Below, piece by piece: positions 12,635 through 24,901 of a stretch of 64,000 nucleotides of DNA (positions are counted from its first letter, which is position 1; each line of letters opens with the position of its first letter). The DNA lies in the NCBI GenBank assembly GCA_009602725.1, contig WELB01000006.1:916632-980631 (forward strand), given 5' to 3'. A program made the translations under genes and the position numbers. Below the pieces are notes generated by a model. It was not told the DNA's origin. It searched no databases and saw nothing but the letters and a program-made list of their open reading frames with translations. Origin of the DNA: Spirogloea muscicola (lineage: Eukaryota; Streptophyta; Zygnematophyceae; Spirogloeales; Spirogloeaceae).

Positions 12635-12930
12635 TGGGTGCCCGGCCGTCAATGCGGCGCGCTGCAGGCGACGTTGGTGGGGGCCAGCATTGCTTTCTCT
12701 GGCGGCGGCCCCGCCGGTGCCCGCGCTTGTGCCACCTGCTTGCGCCGCTCCACGCCGCCAAGGGCCAATGCTCGCTTGCTCGTCACTCGCACGCGACCCT
12801 GTGCGCTGCTCCGGTCGCGTTGCCTGCGAGGGCAATGCAGTTTCACCACTTGCTGAGGCTGAGCTTGGGAGCTCGGACTGCTCCCAGGCGGGGCGGCCAG
12901 GAGGTGGGCTGCGCCGTGAGGGCACTTGAC

Positions 12931-13420
12931 TGACAGGTGGGAATGCAAAAATTTGTCCAGGTACTCCAGCTTCCGATCCAGCACCACATATTCAAACAAA
13001 GAGAAGCGCCGCCCCTGCACTGGATAGCACAGGCTGGAACGCTGATAACAGACTGACAGGTAGGAATGAGAGCTTTTTCCAGCGTAGTACTTCCGATCCA
13101 GCACACCACGTCTTTACACAGAGAAGCGGCCGCCCATGCACCGGATAGCGCAGCCTGACACGCTGATGACAGACTGACAGGTGGGATTGCAGACTTTTGT
13201 CCAGCGCCTCCAAGCATCCACTCCAGCACCACAAATTTACACAGAGAGAAGCACCGCTTCTGCACTGGATAGCACAGGCTTAACGCTGATAATAATTTGA
13301 CAAGTGGGACTGAGACTTATGTCCAGCGTAATCCAGCTTTCGATTTAGCACCACATACTTACGTTAAGAGAGGCGGCCACCCCTGCACCGGACAGCATAG
13401 GTTGAAACGCCAATGAGAGA
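12931..13420. repeat. Four-copy tandem repeat, unit about 123 bp
   Basis: Units run 12931-13053, 13054-13174, 13175-13297 and 13298-13420. Each begins TGACAGGTGGGA (TGACAAG in the fourth) and contains CCAGC, a CACCACAT-like block, AGAGAAGC and GCACTGGATAGCACAG. Unit lengths of 123, 121, 123 and 123 bp keep a 41-residue periodicity in minus-strand frames for most of the array. I see no gene signals, so a minisatellite is the simpler reading. Confidence 0.9.
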
Positions 13421-13860
13421 CCTGCCTGCTTGCATGGCTCAGCCACGTCCCCGCAACAACAAGACACTCTTGAATCTTCTGCTGTGACCCTGTTGCATGC
13501 AATGGGCAGATAAGGGCAGCCTCGCCGAAAGGTGAAGTAGGGTTGGCCTGGCAATAGTTCCAGCCCACACCCTGACGTAGCAATAATGATCCACACTCGG
13601 ACACATTGCGGAACTTGCGAAGCTCGCCAGCTTCTGGCCAATGTCGACTCTACTTCGCTATGCGAAGTGCGCTCTTCGCGAGCCCAGTCTCACGTCCATC
13701 TAATTCTGATGCAAGAATAGTGACTGACCAATTACAAGAAAAAACAATGTGACCGGCACAACCACAAGAATAAAGAGGTGCACTTCTGCTGCAGGACCAA
13801 CTTTACAAAACGTTAGCTTCCCAAGCTAAGCGGAGCTACCAAGTGCCCTGCTGTGGTCAG
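13421..13860. other. 3' flank of the HAD gene
   Basis: No open frame is supported. On the minus strand a TGTAA polyadenylation-type signal lies at 13803-13807, about 55 bases past the HAD stop codon. Confidence 0.4.
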
Positions 13861-16202
13861 CTACCAAGTGAAATAAGGAACTGCATATGTTGGAGAAGGC
13901 GTTTCCTCTGTCTCAATCAGCCTGTGGAGGGCTTCCACAGAAAAGGTAACCTGCACTTGTTTAAAGTCCATGATCGCGTCATCACCAAGCCGTAGACTGG
14001 ATCTCAAAAGGCCGTCAGCGTGTATGCCTCCTACCACAAACAGGCTGTCCATTGCCACGCCACTGGCTCCAGCAATGTCGTGAAGTATGGAGTCTCCAAC
14101 CATGATACATTGCGACGAGTCCACCTTGGTCATCTCCGCAGCGGCCGCGTAAACCACCTGCAGGACAGATGCCAAACGGACAAAAGTGCCTGGTGACGCT
14201 TGAGCTTGCATAATCTCACACACGTTGCTATCTGGAAGGTGAAATTCCTATCTTTAGACAGTTGACCAAGCTTGGTCATTGCAGACACATGCACAGCACG
14301 GTCCATCACAGACAAGGGAACCATCTTGGCCTTAAGAGCACATGAAGGCAACATGAATTGAAGCAAACAAATACCCATGGCTCTACCCATTATTGTTTCT
14401 GAACCATGATAATCACAGCCGTGCAAGGCCAGCTGCAGTCGCAAGGGATTGCAACCATTGACGTTTTACTTGACTCTAGATGCACAAGAGAAATTCAGGA
14501 CATGAGATACTCTACATATGCATTTACCGGGTCAGGCTTCCCCATACACCGCACCTCCCCTCCCATCTCCCTGTACCACTTGCCCAAGGTACCTGACAAA
14601 CATAAAAGGCTAATCTGTCAGCTCCCGGGAAAGCTGGGCATCAGGACAACGAAGGCGTTGCAGTAGCTGATAAGCAGCAAACAGCTGAGCAGGAGCACCT
14701 CGACCAGGCCGAGAGCGCTGCCATGGCAGAGGAAGGACAAGCCAATATAATATACCTGGCATCACTCTGAGATCGCGAGCCTCCACGGTCACCAAGTCGG
14801 GGTTGGCGATGATAAGTGGGAGGGGCTTGCAGGTAGCTAGGCGGGCGCAGGTTGCCAAGACCTGCTTCATGTCATCAAGTGCGACGGGTCGCGCACCACC
14901 CCCGCTTGCTGTAGCGATGCCCATGGCTTCGGTGCCATGTGCTAGCAGGAAGTCGGCCTGCCCCACGTCCTCAACGACTTCCAGATCAAGCTCCTGCATC
15001 CAGTCATGGAGTCAGCTTTGCTGAGGTGACCTTGGCAGGTCCAGATGGACTTCGCCACCGACTTTGACGAACTCCCACAGACTATTGTGAGCTTGCTGCC
15101 ACGAAGTGACGAGCATCTGACCATTGCAGAAGAAGGCAGCCCTGGTAGACCATGACCAAACCAAGCAGACCTCCCACGGGATTGATGCAAAAGTCGTCCA
15201 CACTTGTCAAGGGCTTTGATACTCCTACAGTGACTGGTGAAGCGGCGAGGCTTGTGTACCTCGAGGGAGATGATGCCCCGGTCTTTCCAGGTGAAGTGGA
15301 CGCACCTCCGCCCCACATTGGCGAACCAGGGATCATCCCTCCTGCCAACAGAATATTTCATGAATGTGACGTGATGTACAAGCAGCAGCTGATGTCCGTG
15401 AACACAGCTGGCCCTCAAGCGCACCGCTAGGCTTGTGAGATACGAGCACCTGTGCTGATCGCAGGGGCGCGAATGCAAAGCGCCATGATCACCCATGAAG
15501 TTCCTGAAGTGGGTAAGCTACAGGAGCTCCTGACCGGACCAAATGTGCCTTGACAAACGCATGCTCGCTGCCAACCTGAGGAGCTTCTGGTGCGTCAGCT
15601 CGCCACTAGTAATGGCGCCGGCGAAGATGGCCGGGTCGAACCCCAGCGGCGCGAGCTTGGAGAGCGTGGCGGCGGCGCGCTTGGACGAGTTGCTGACGAG
15701 CACCAGCCTCGCGCCCGTGGCTGCCAGCCGCTCTACTACCAGCACGCCGTCCCCACGCACAAGCCCCAACGGCAGGCCGATCACCACACTGCTGCTGCAT
15801 AGCGGGTGCTGGTGAGCTCCGGCAAGCTATAGATGAAGCTGGCCGGCAGCGGCAGTGGCAATGCAGGGCTCACAGGCGTCGACGGCGCCCGGGTAGGGCT
15901 TGCGGCCGTCGTGCAGGACGCCGAACTGGTCCAGCAGCCAGGCCTGCGCAGCGACGACAAGGCGGCGGTCGGGCCGTGCCGGCGAACTTCGCGGCGGCGG
16001 CCTCTCAATGCGGCGGCGCTCCGAGATACGCGGCGTGAGAACCGCCGCCGCCGCCGGCGCCGCCGTGGCAGAGGGCAGGGCGCTCGTGCCTTGTACTTGC
16101 CGCTCGCCGCCAGCTCACCGATGCCGTCCAGCGCCACGACGTGGCGCGCCGCTGCCGCCGCAGTAACGGCGCCGCCGGCCCTCCGCGGCGCCGCGCAGCA
16201 CG
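13861..16202 (-). CDS. HAD superfamily class IIA hydrolase (phosphatase-like)
   Basis: Seven exons are inferred: up to 16202-16090 (5' end lost in the gap), 15943-15875, 15735-15576, 15341-15260, 14993-14756, 14592-14528 and 14157-13861, all joining in phase. The joined protein carries HAD motifs in order: nucleophile motif LLDQFGVLHDGRKPYPGA, motif II LVLVSNSSKRA, the family block DDPWFANVGRRCVHFTWKDR, QADFLLAHGTEAMG, IANPDLV, the lysine motif CMGKPDP, and motif IV VGDSILHDIAGA. This order matches the class IIA hypothetical-phosphatase family (TIGR01459 type); the substrate is unknown. Residues before the first motif (VVALDGIGELAASGKYK) follow an Ala/Arg-rich stretch that may be a transit peptide. 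The first visible intron would start with GC. The gene is divergent from GCS1. Confidence 0.9.
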
Positions 16203-16407
<205 letters not shown>

Positions 16408-19400
16408 TAGCTCTGCTGCTCTGGGCGGCCGCCGCCGCCGCCGCCGCGCTCGCGGCGTCGGCCTGGCTACTCCTGCTGGCTCGGCCGTCGCCGGCGCCAT
16501 TGGCGGCTGACGCCGCCGTGACCCCCCTGGCTGCGCCGCGCATGCTGGACCTCGCCCAGGTGGGCCTGCCGCCGAGCTTAGCTCGTCCGCTTGCCCGCTG
16601 GCCCGCCACACGGGCCTCGACCGCCGCACAGGGCCTCCATGACGAGGCCGCGGCGCGGCGTGCCACGCTGCGCTGCAGTTCCAGGGCAGCCGGCGCGAGC
16701 GCATGCTGTGGGGCACATACCGCCCGCACCTCTACTTTGGCATCCGCGCAAGGCGAGTCTCGCGACCAAGAAACCTGATCCTCACTTTGGAGCACTGTGA
16801 CCAGCACAAGCAAGAGCCGTACCTGGGGAGCACTGTATCTTGCACTGGGGCCGGCTGCGCAGCTCCGCACCATGTTGGTGAGCTTCTGCCAGCAATCGAT
16901 GGCCCGGGCTCCGGACTTGACTGAGAAGCATCGAGCTGGTGACATCCCTCAGGACGCCCAAGTCGCTGCTTGGCGGTCTCATGTGGCTTGGTCTAAAGGA
17001 CGGTGGTTTATCCCTGCGCCACACCTGTGAGGAGTCGGACCGGCTTGCCCGATATGGTTGGCTCCGCCACAACGGCGAGAGCTTCGGCCGGCAGGTCGGG
17101 CGTGAATCAGCTCCTCCGTCCACCACGTTGTGCTGTAGCAGCAGCTCTGTCTGGCTCACTGCTGCATGGTGCACCGAAGCGGCTGCCTCCGGATGGTCAG
17201 CTCAACCATGATCAAGAGCCGTTCTGGTCCAGCTAGTCCTGGTGGCAGATTTGGGCGGCATCCTATATGCTCGCACGTTCAGGCTGGGGCGCTGCTGAGG
17301 CGGCGGGGCAGTGCTTGCTCCACAGGAGATCCTTGATGACCAGCGGCTGATCACCACGTCCTTTGTGAAAAGCTTCGAGCCTGGAGCCGGTTATGGCGGC
17401 AGCTGGGCGACCCGCTTCGAGGTCACAGAGCCTAGGTAGGAGCCACACCCCTCCTTAAGGCCACTGAGTGACTGGCCAGGTACTGGTACGACGCCCATGG
17501 CCCTTGCTTTCCTGTCACCGTTTGGGCCATGTCATGAACTCAGGACCAACTCCAGGGCGTGGAAGTCAATGTCAGTAGCTTTACCGCCCGAGCATCTCTT
17601 TGCAGATTACTTTGAGGTACTCGCGCATGTGAGCTCCAAATTTGTTGAGGTGTGGAGTTTCACATAAGCATGCTTATGCTCAGTGCCAGTGTCTATGCCT
17701 CGCCTAGCTCTGCCTGTTGCTGCAGCCAGTTCCGGGAGTCAAGCTCACCAGCAGCGGTGCCTCCCGAGCAGCTCGAGCAAGGAGGAGTACTCTGACCCTC
17801 TGAGGAAGGCTGTGGCGATCTTCTACATGGTCGATGAAGGAGGTGGGGAGCTGGCGCCCCCTCGAGAAATGCCACTCGCATCAGGCGGCATCGTGGCCTC
17901 TGGGACGGACAAGACCGTTGGCGAATGGGAACTGACCTTGCACGTTCAGGTATTGCACTGTCACCAAGCACTCTATGCCTACTGGAGTATATGAGTCTGA
18001 TGTAAGGATCTCAGGATAATAATCTACATGCAGATGGGCTTTGCTTTATCAATTAGTCCATGAATATGGCCCTCGTTGAACTGGCTCATTGTAGAAAGGG
18101 GCGGATGTAAGCTGGGTTGGCCTGCAGACAGCTCACATGCACAACATCACCGACCTGATGATGCAGGTCTACGTTCAGCAGGTAATTGAGTAGGAAAATG
18201 TTCCTGCACTGGGGAGAAAGTCATAGTAACCGAGAAGCTGAGCTTGTGAAGATTGTACGTAGGGATGCAATCTGAAAAAGGACTAGCAGCATGTGGGTAA
18301 AGTATCCAAGGAAGCAGAGGAAGCTACATAAGGCTCAGGAAGCTACATAAGGCTCTTGCGAGCAATGAAGCACAAATTTAAGCTGGTTAGTATCTGCAAG
18401 TCTTAAGGATTATCAATCTGGGATGAGGGGAGAGACAAGGTGGGGATCCTGCAGGTTATGCTGAGGTGATGGTGCTCCACTTTCACAGAGATTGCATTTG
18501 CACTACTTAGCAAGTGCCATAAGGCAAGGTCTCAGCAGCTACTGGACATTGAGATCTCCAAGAAGATTCTGAGCTAAATTCCCGCTCAGGTCCTGAATGT
18601 AATCGACGTCAGCCGCGAGAGCAAGCAGCACTGCAATCATATCAATCTGTAGGCCAGCTTTCCGCACAGGGTAGATATACAGGATGCTTAGGCTTCCACA
18701 CACACCTTCACAGATTTCATGCTTGACCTGGCCTCCTGTGCAGTTCAGGGAGCGGCAGATTGTGGAGTTGCCTAATATCAGCATGCACCACCCTAACCTG
18801 ATTGCTATACAGGTACATAGCAAAAATTTGTTGACGAATTTGGACAGTGCTTCAATGCTTCTTTGATAAGGAAGCGCCACCCATGGTTGCACGCCTTCAT
18901 TTCAATCAATGGATTTGCTTGTGTTGCAATCTGCACATTGTTCTGATAGATGGCGGCCCAACTTGGGGCAGTCCTTATTGCCTTGAGATGCCACGGCCAG
19001 AGACTGGCTGACTTTCAAGGGTGGCGGCTGATCTCTTCAGGTCTCTGCAAAGCCACCTCTTCAAGTGGATCTCAGTTTTGTGTCTGGCCTCGAGAAGTCC
19101 CGCGGTTCCAGCCGCGCCCAGGAGCTCGCAGGTTACTTGACAGATCCTGCCCTGACTGCTGACTGACCCTTTACAGGTTTTCATCTTCATGCTGCATCGG
19201 TCATATTGTCCATTGCTTCTTCTGCTCCTGACAGTCACACCGACTTGTGGCTGCCACTGCTGAAGTTTATCACTATCTGTCATGATGATCTCGGTAATCT
19301 CAAAGCAATAAGGCTTTATCAATACGAGAGCATGTCCTAGCAATCAAAGTTGTCCAATGGCAAAAGCTGCAAGCCGATTTCGCGTGCTCTTCCGTAGGTG

Positions 19401-22400
19401 AGAAGCTTAGCACCATGCTCAAGCAAGAGGAAGACAAATTCAACAGCAAGTTTCAGAGAGTCTTCTCCTTTCGGGCTGAGGTATGCACCTAGCTTCAGAA
19501 GGTATTTTTGTCTCCAACCAAGGGTGGCAAAGACAAGCTAACTCAGTTGACGTTGACTGCATGCTTGGAAAGGCAAACATTTTAGAGGCTTCATGCCTAA
19601 TGGCTGCCCACGATCTGGTCGTTGTGAGTAAGCATAAAATGCACGGATCGCAAGAGTTTTGCATATTCACACACTGGTATCGACAAATTTCAACACCCCC
19701 AGAACAAGATTGTCAAGTATGACAAGTATGTCAGTATGTCATGTATGTATGCAAGCCTGCTTGGATGGCTCTATTAGGCCTCTAAGCCTGCCCCTTTGCT
19801 GGAGGTCTTGCAGGTGGACTCAACTGACAAGGACATTGCCAAGGCTGCCCTCAGTAATTTGCTAGGTGGCATTGGCTACTTCTATGGCCGCTCCCGCATT
19901 CAGGTGTGACATTGTAGCCATTGACATTGTAGCCACATGCCAATGCCTGCTTCTCATGGCAGGCACTGAAAACGGAAAATAGAAGGTAACCTCACTGGAT
20001 TGGAGAGGCCATGAGAAAAAGTTGCTGTGGACAAGTTGCTATGCCGGGGCATACGCAAGTATCTCATATTGGACCATGTACTTGGTTAGTGATTTGCAAT
20101 CAACTAGGTGTGGGCAAGTAGCCTTCTACCTGTCACTTTGTCCTGTTGATAAAGGACTTGACAAACATCCTACTGCGATAGGCGACTGCCAGGAGTGGTG
20201 CGGAACGAAAGATACAGCTCTATTGGCCTGCTCCCCTGTACACGGCAGTACCCAGCCGGTCCTTCTTTCCAAGAGGCTTCCTGTGGGATGAAGGATTCCA
20301 TCAGCTCCTCATCAGGTTTGCACTTAATTTCTAGAAGCTGTTTCATGTAGGTCTGTTGCCCTGTTGCGCAACAAGTATCTGCCGACTGAAAATGTGTGTT
20401 GTCAGCAAAGTTCCCAGCCTTTCTTCTTCTAGGTAATTACGGTGGTTGTACAATTTTTATATAAATGCCGATGTCTGACCACCTGGCCTTAGAAGTGGTG
20501 ATACAGTGTCATGATGTTGCAGAAAGTGGGACAAGGACGTCCACCACGACGTGGTAGCACACTGGTTGGACCTTATGAATTGTCAGGGATGGATTCCGAG
20601 GGAGCAGATACTTGGGCAGGAGGCTCGCAGGTGATTGCTGGTTAGCTGCACAAGCAACGTGGCTAGCGTGAATAGCTACTCGAGGTCAACACTCATGCCT
20701 GGTTTATGTATGTGCCTGATGGCCATGCGCTATGCCCTCCACCAGCTATCGGTCTCAGGACTTCACCTTTCTCTTTGCTGCGTGTCGAGCAGCAAGGTTC
20801 CCAGCGAGTTTGTTGTCCAGCGGACTTCCAATGCCAACCCACCTACCCTCTTTCTCTCCTTCCAAGGTACGATGCTTTACCTCTGCTTCGCAGTTGGCTC
20901 TGATTCGTCAAGCTGGGCTGAGCGCATGTCATGGCAATTGTAGAGTACGCAAGAGAAGCTGGTACTTCTCTTGCGCATGCTGCTTGCTTTTATGTAACCA
21001 AGACTTGAAGATTTTATTTTTACATAAGAATTACTCCAATCTTTCCTGTAGATCTGGCAATGGAAGTGGAGCGAGGAGAAGGAACTGCAGATGATGTTGA
21101 ATTCCTGCGTAGAAGTTTTCCTCGTTTGAAGGCCTGGTACAACTGGTTCAACAGTACCCAAAGAGGCAAGTGGCACTGTTTGCATGCAGGTCTTCTGCAG
21201 GGTTACACATCAGGGCTTTGCATTTCTCAAGCGTATTCTCCATACATCAGAATATATTTAATGTCGTCCTTGTAATCTGATATCAAATGGTTCTCTAGCT
21301 TGCATCCTGCCATCGGTAGTGCCCTGTCAAGCTCCTCCCTGCTTCCATCAAAATCTGGTCAAGTGACCAGAGTGGCGTCCTGTGTCCTTCCATTATGGCA
21401 GGTTCCATACCTGGAAGCTACTACTGGCATGGCCGTGATCAAGATACGGAAGTCGAACTCAATCCAAAGGTAATGTAGCACAGACAAAGCCTGTGTAGTG
21501 TGAGCTGGTAGTCATTGTCTGTCATGATCGCAGATTACTCTTTGCAGCAACTTCTGGGCCCTTTGAGAGAATTTTGGTCCTGCAATTCAGGCTTATTCGC
21601 TGGAATGCCAGGTGCAATGTCAGATGTGCACCTGTTCTCTGCTGATTGATTTGAATAAAGCAAGACCAGAAGTCTGGTCCTTAATGATGTTTCCTGTTCT
21701 ACCACATGCACCTGAAGACTCTGACCTCGGGTTTGGACGATTATCCGAGAGCTAGCCATCCCTCGCGCGACGAGCGGCATTTGGATTTACGCTGCTGGAT
21801 GGCGCTGGCTTCAGAATGCATGTTCCGCATTGCCAGGATCATTAAGGAACCTTCTCATGTAAGATTTTTGCATATAAGCTCGTTATCTTGTTGTGATATG
21901 GTAGCGCTTGTTGTGAGTACTCCAAATGCTTTCCTTGTTAAACAGACATACATGGAAGTGTCACCAGATGCTGTGTTGCTAATTGATAGTTGTTTGTTTT
22001 GCAAATCCCTGTCTCAGGAGTATGAAGAGAACCTGAAACAGCTGTCGCAAATGGAAGCACTTGACAAGGTCAACAACCTGCTTCATTGACTGCAATGACA
22101 ATGTTGCAAGAAGTTGGAATTCCTGTGGAAAAGTTTTGCTCAAAGTAGCAGATTGAGCTCAGTGCAGGTCCTGCTTGCTTAGTGGAGTCAGTACAAGGAG
22201 CATCAAATTGCCCTGCGGCAAGGCCCAAACACTGAGATGGACCACCTCTTACTTGTTCAGCAACATCTGGATGCTGCCTCAGGTCGATACTTCGACTTTG
22301 GGAATCACACGGAGCAGGTGAAGAGCAGCGTTACTTTAGATGCCAACGAGAGAGTGGAGTCTCATTGGCTTTCAGATATAGCGATTGATTTACTTAGTAC

Positions 22401-23735
22401 TGTGCATGCCCAGTAAACCCTGGCAGCTGTGTACTGCGTCGCCTCTTGGATCCAGGTGAAGCTGGTCAGCACAGAGGAGGGGCACTGGGTACGGCAAGTT
22501 CTTGGCCGCCCCAGGCTGCGGTTGGTGCCGCAGTTTGGCTACAACAGCTTGTTCCCGCTCCTCATGCGGTTACTTCCTTCAGTGAGCACTCTGTCACTGA
22601 GCTGACTTAGCCCAGCTGATTCCATTATTTGATGTTGACGCAGCTGCTCAAGACTTTGTCTTTCATAGAAGGTGCAATCATTTGCATAGTGAGGGAGTAG
22701 TCGACAGCTTACTATCAGGTGACAGTCGAAGCTGTTGTGACACCCTCTTAGTAGTGCAGTCCTCAGATCGCCTGGGTCAGCAGCTCGAACTGCTAAGGGA
22801 CGAGACACTCCTGTGGACCTCCTTTGGCCTTCGCTCTCTCGCCACCTCAAGGCACTTAAAGCTTCTCTTCTTCAAACTTTGTGATTGTGATCATGCTGCT
22901 GCATGCAAAGCAGAACAATGTGCCTAGCATGGTGCAAATTCTGCCCCGGAGCAGGAGTTGATGTCACACACACAGGAGAGTGTTGGCTTTTTCGTTTGTG
23001 ATCAAGTTGTGTGCTTGCTGTAGGCAGCTCCTTGTACATGAAGTACAACACGCAACATGATGGCCCATACTGGCGAGGGCCTGTCTGGATTAATATCAAT
23101 TACATGGCACTATCCTCCCTCCACTTCTACTCCCGCGGTGAGCACTCCAGCCCGCTGTCAAGTGTGACACTCACCAGCCATGCGGATGCTGGGAGTCAAT
23201 GAGGAGCCGATCAGTTCTGGTATGCTTTCATCAATGTCGTACTATCATGAGCACAGATTGCACGATCAGGCGCTCCTGGCTGTTTACAAGCTACCCATAA
23301 AGATGTTATTGCATTCTTGTGATCCCTTGATTGTAATTTTTAGCAGCTCAAGGGCCTCATCACGAAACCGCCGCTAGTCTCTACACTGAGCTCCGGCAGA
23401 ACGTGATGAGGTGCGCCTCAAACCGCGTCCCAGGTTCATGAGTATTAACTTGTTAAATCGCCAGCTGCCTCGCCCTTACAGCTCCTTTGACAAAGAAAGA
23501 AAAGAGTCTTACATCCCTGCCTACTTGTTGGCATCCCCTAGAAAGTCTAAGGCACTTCATGACAAAGTACTTCCACCAACTTGACGGTTTCTGCAGGCAC
23601 ATTTTAGATGAGTACCGAGCAACTGGTTACCTGTGGGAGCAATACGACAACGCAAACAGTGGGAAAGGGAAGGGGTCACACCCATTCACTGGCTGGACAT
23701 CGTTGCTCGTTCTCATCATGGCAGAGAGCTACTAG
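16408..23735 (+). CDS. GCS1: Mannosyl-oligosaccharide glucosidase I (GH63)
   Basis: Glucosidase I removes the outermost glucose from the Glc3Man9GlcNAc2 glycan in the ER, the first trimming step of N-glycan processing. The visible N-terminus is a type II membrane anchor ([20 protein letters not shown]); the start codon is in the gap. Family blocks follow in order: [15 protein letters not shown] (16714), [14 protein letters not shown] (16966), [17 protein letters not shown] (17335), [17 protein letters not shown] (about 19855), [20 protein letters not shown] (20240), [20 protein letters not shown] (20552), [19 protein letters not shown] (20807), [20 protein letters not shown] (21727), [12 protein letters not shown] (22529), [15 protein letters not shown] (22802), [20 protein letters not shown] (23043) and [14 protein letters not shown] (23664). 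About twenty exons are implied. Three introns, starting at 16753, 21166 and 22852, have GC donors. Start and stop context fit a full-length enzyme apart from the missing first codons. Confidence 0.95.
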
Positions 23736-24121
23736 TGAAGTGCATGGCAAGGACAAGCACTTCTGTGCAGTTACAAGGTGTGCTTTACTTCAAGTAAGCA
23801 AGCAGATAAGCACAGACTGTGCTGTCTGCAACATTTTCAGCATTTTCAATCAGTACTGAGATGCTGGAAGGGCGCACAAGTTGAGGATAAGGAGGAAGAT
23901 TACGTACAAACAGGAAACAATTGTCAACCAATTTCTCAGTCAATACTTCACACCTTGCCACACAGCAATTGCCGGTAACTGTTAACCAAGCCACTCTGTG
24001 AAACTTAACAGTCAGCCTTCTTGCCATGATGTTTGACCTTTTTCACCACAAACAATCGGCCAAGTTTCAATGTAATCGATTCAAGACTGTTTGAGTACAC
24101 TAGGCCATTTGGCCTACGATC
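23736..24121. other. Convergent 3' ends of GCS1 and the LEA-like gene
   Basis: The interval is AT-richer than its surroundings. It holds a TGTAA at about 24071 and a perfect 7-bp inverted repeat TAGGCCA/TGGCCTA with a 2-base loop at 24101-24116, just past the LEA-like stop. No gene is seen. Confidence 0.4.
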
Positions 24122-24901
24122 TTACTTGGCTTTGCCAGCATCCTTCTCAACCTCCTTGGTGACCTCATCTTCGGTGTTAATGGCGAGGCTGCCGCTCCCA
24201 CGGCGCTTGCCAACCAGGTCCTCTGCAAGGCCTTGGCCGCCGCCCTGCAGCTCCTCGCCCAGCGATCCGACAACCGAGCTCACGGCATTGGCAATCGAGG
24301 TCACGGTTTCGCTGGCGGCAGTGCCGAGGTCCACACCGGGCGCCGAGTTGGCGCTCGCGGCCTTCTGCGAGGCCTCCCCGGACATGTAGTCTGCCTCCTG
24401 CTCCAGATGCTGCGCTGCGCGGCCGGCATCCTTGTGTCCCGGGCTGGTGTCACCCCCAAAGAGGTCCTGCGCGCCGCGCCGCGCGTCCTCCATGACCTGC
24501 TCCGCGCCCTCCACCGCGCTCTCGGATGCGAGGTCCTTGACGACGCCCTCCTCGCCCTTCTTGCGGGCGCCGGCGTCCGTGCCCTCGCCCAGCACCTCGA
24601 TGAGCTTCGCCTCGGTCGGGATGCCGATGTCCTCCGAGTCGCGGTGGCCGCCCATCATGTCCTGCTTCAGCTCCTGCCCCAGGTCCTGGCTCTTGTGCAG
24701 CCGGCGCCTGTCCTCGCCCAGCTCTTGCGCCTGGGCGCGGCAGCCGCGCCGGCGGCCGGCCACCAGGGGCCGCGCGAGCGGTGCGCCGCCGACCAGCGGC
24801 CGGGCAAAGGAGGACGGCCTGGAGGCTGACAGCGCGCCCAGTTCGGCCGCGGCGAGGGCGAGCGCCTGCGGCGGTGCCGCGTAGGATGCGGAGGCCGCCA
24901 T
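24122..24901 (-). CDS. LEA-like acidic protein, probably plastid-targeted
   Basis: A single open frame of 259 residues starts at the ATG at 24901; the frame is open further upstream, to 25150. The first about 60 residues look like a plastid transit peptide (MAASASYAAPPQALALAAAE, then Arg-rich RRRGCRAQAQ). The mature part is highly charged, rich in Glu, Ala and Gly, without membrane segments, and carries amphipathic stretches such as AVEGAEQVMEDARRGAQDL and GRAAQHLEQEADYMSGEAS, ending in DEVTKEVEKDAGKAK. This composition resembles group 3 LEA and plastid cold-induced proteins known from Chlorella-type algae. Assignment is by composition only. It is divergently paired with the LEA-like gene at 25698. 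Confidence 0.6.
   Translation of the reverse strand: MAASASYAAPPQALALAAAELGALSASRPSSFARPLVGGAPLARPLVAGRRRGCRAQAQELGEDRRRLHKSQDLGQELKQDMMGGHRDSEDIGIPTEAKLIEVLGEGTDAGARKKGEEGVVKDLASESAVEGAEQVMEDARRGAQDLFGGDTSPGHKDAGRAAQHLEQEADYMSGEASQKAASANSAPGVDLGTAASETVTSIANAVSSVVGSLGEELQGGGQGLAEDLVGKRRGSGSLAINTEDEVTKEVEKDAGKAK

Noticed and set aside
11263-12933. Overlapping long open frames in the first repeat island
   Set aside because: They translate repeat DNA, differ between near-identical repeat copies and match nothing.
18320-18360. Short direct repeat GAAGCTACATAAGGCTC in a GCS1 intron
   Set aside because: Two 17-base copies are a small slippage-type duplication with no further sign of function.
24101-24116. 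Inverted repeat TAGGCCA-TT-TGGCCTA as a terminator
   Set aside because: A 7-bp stem between convergent genes is too short to call a functional element in a nuclear genome.
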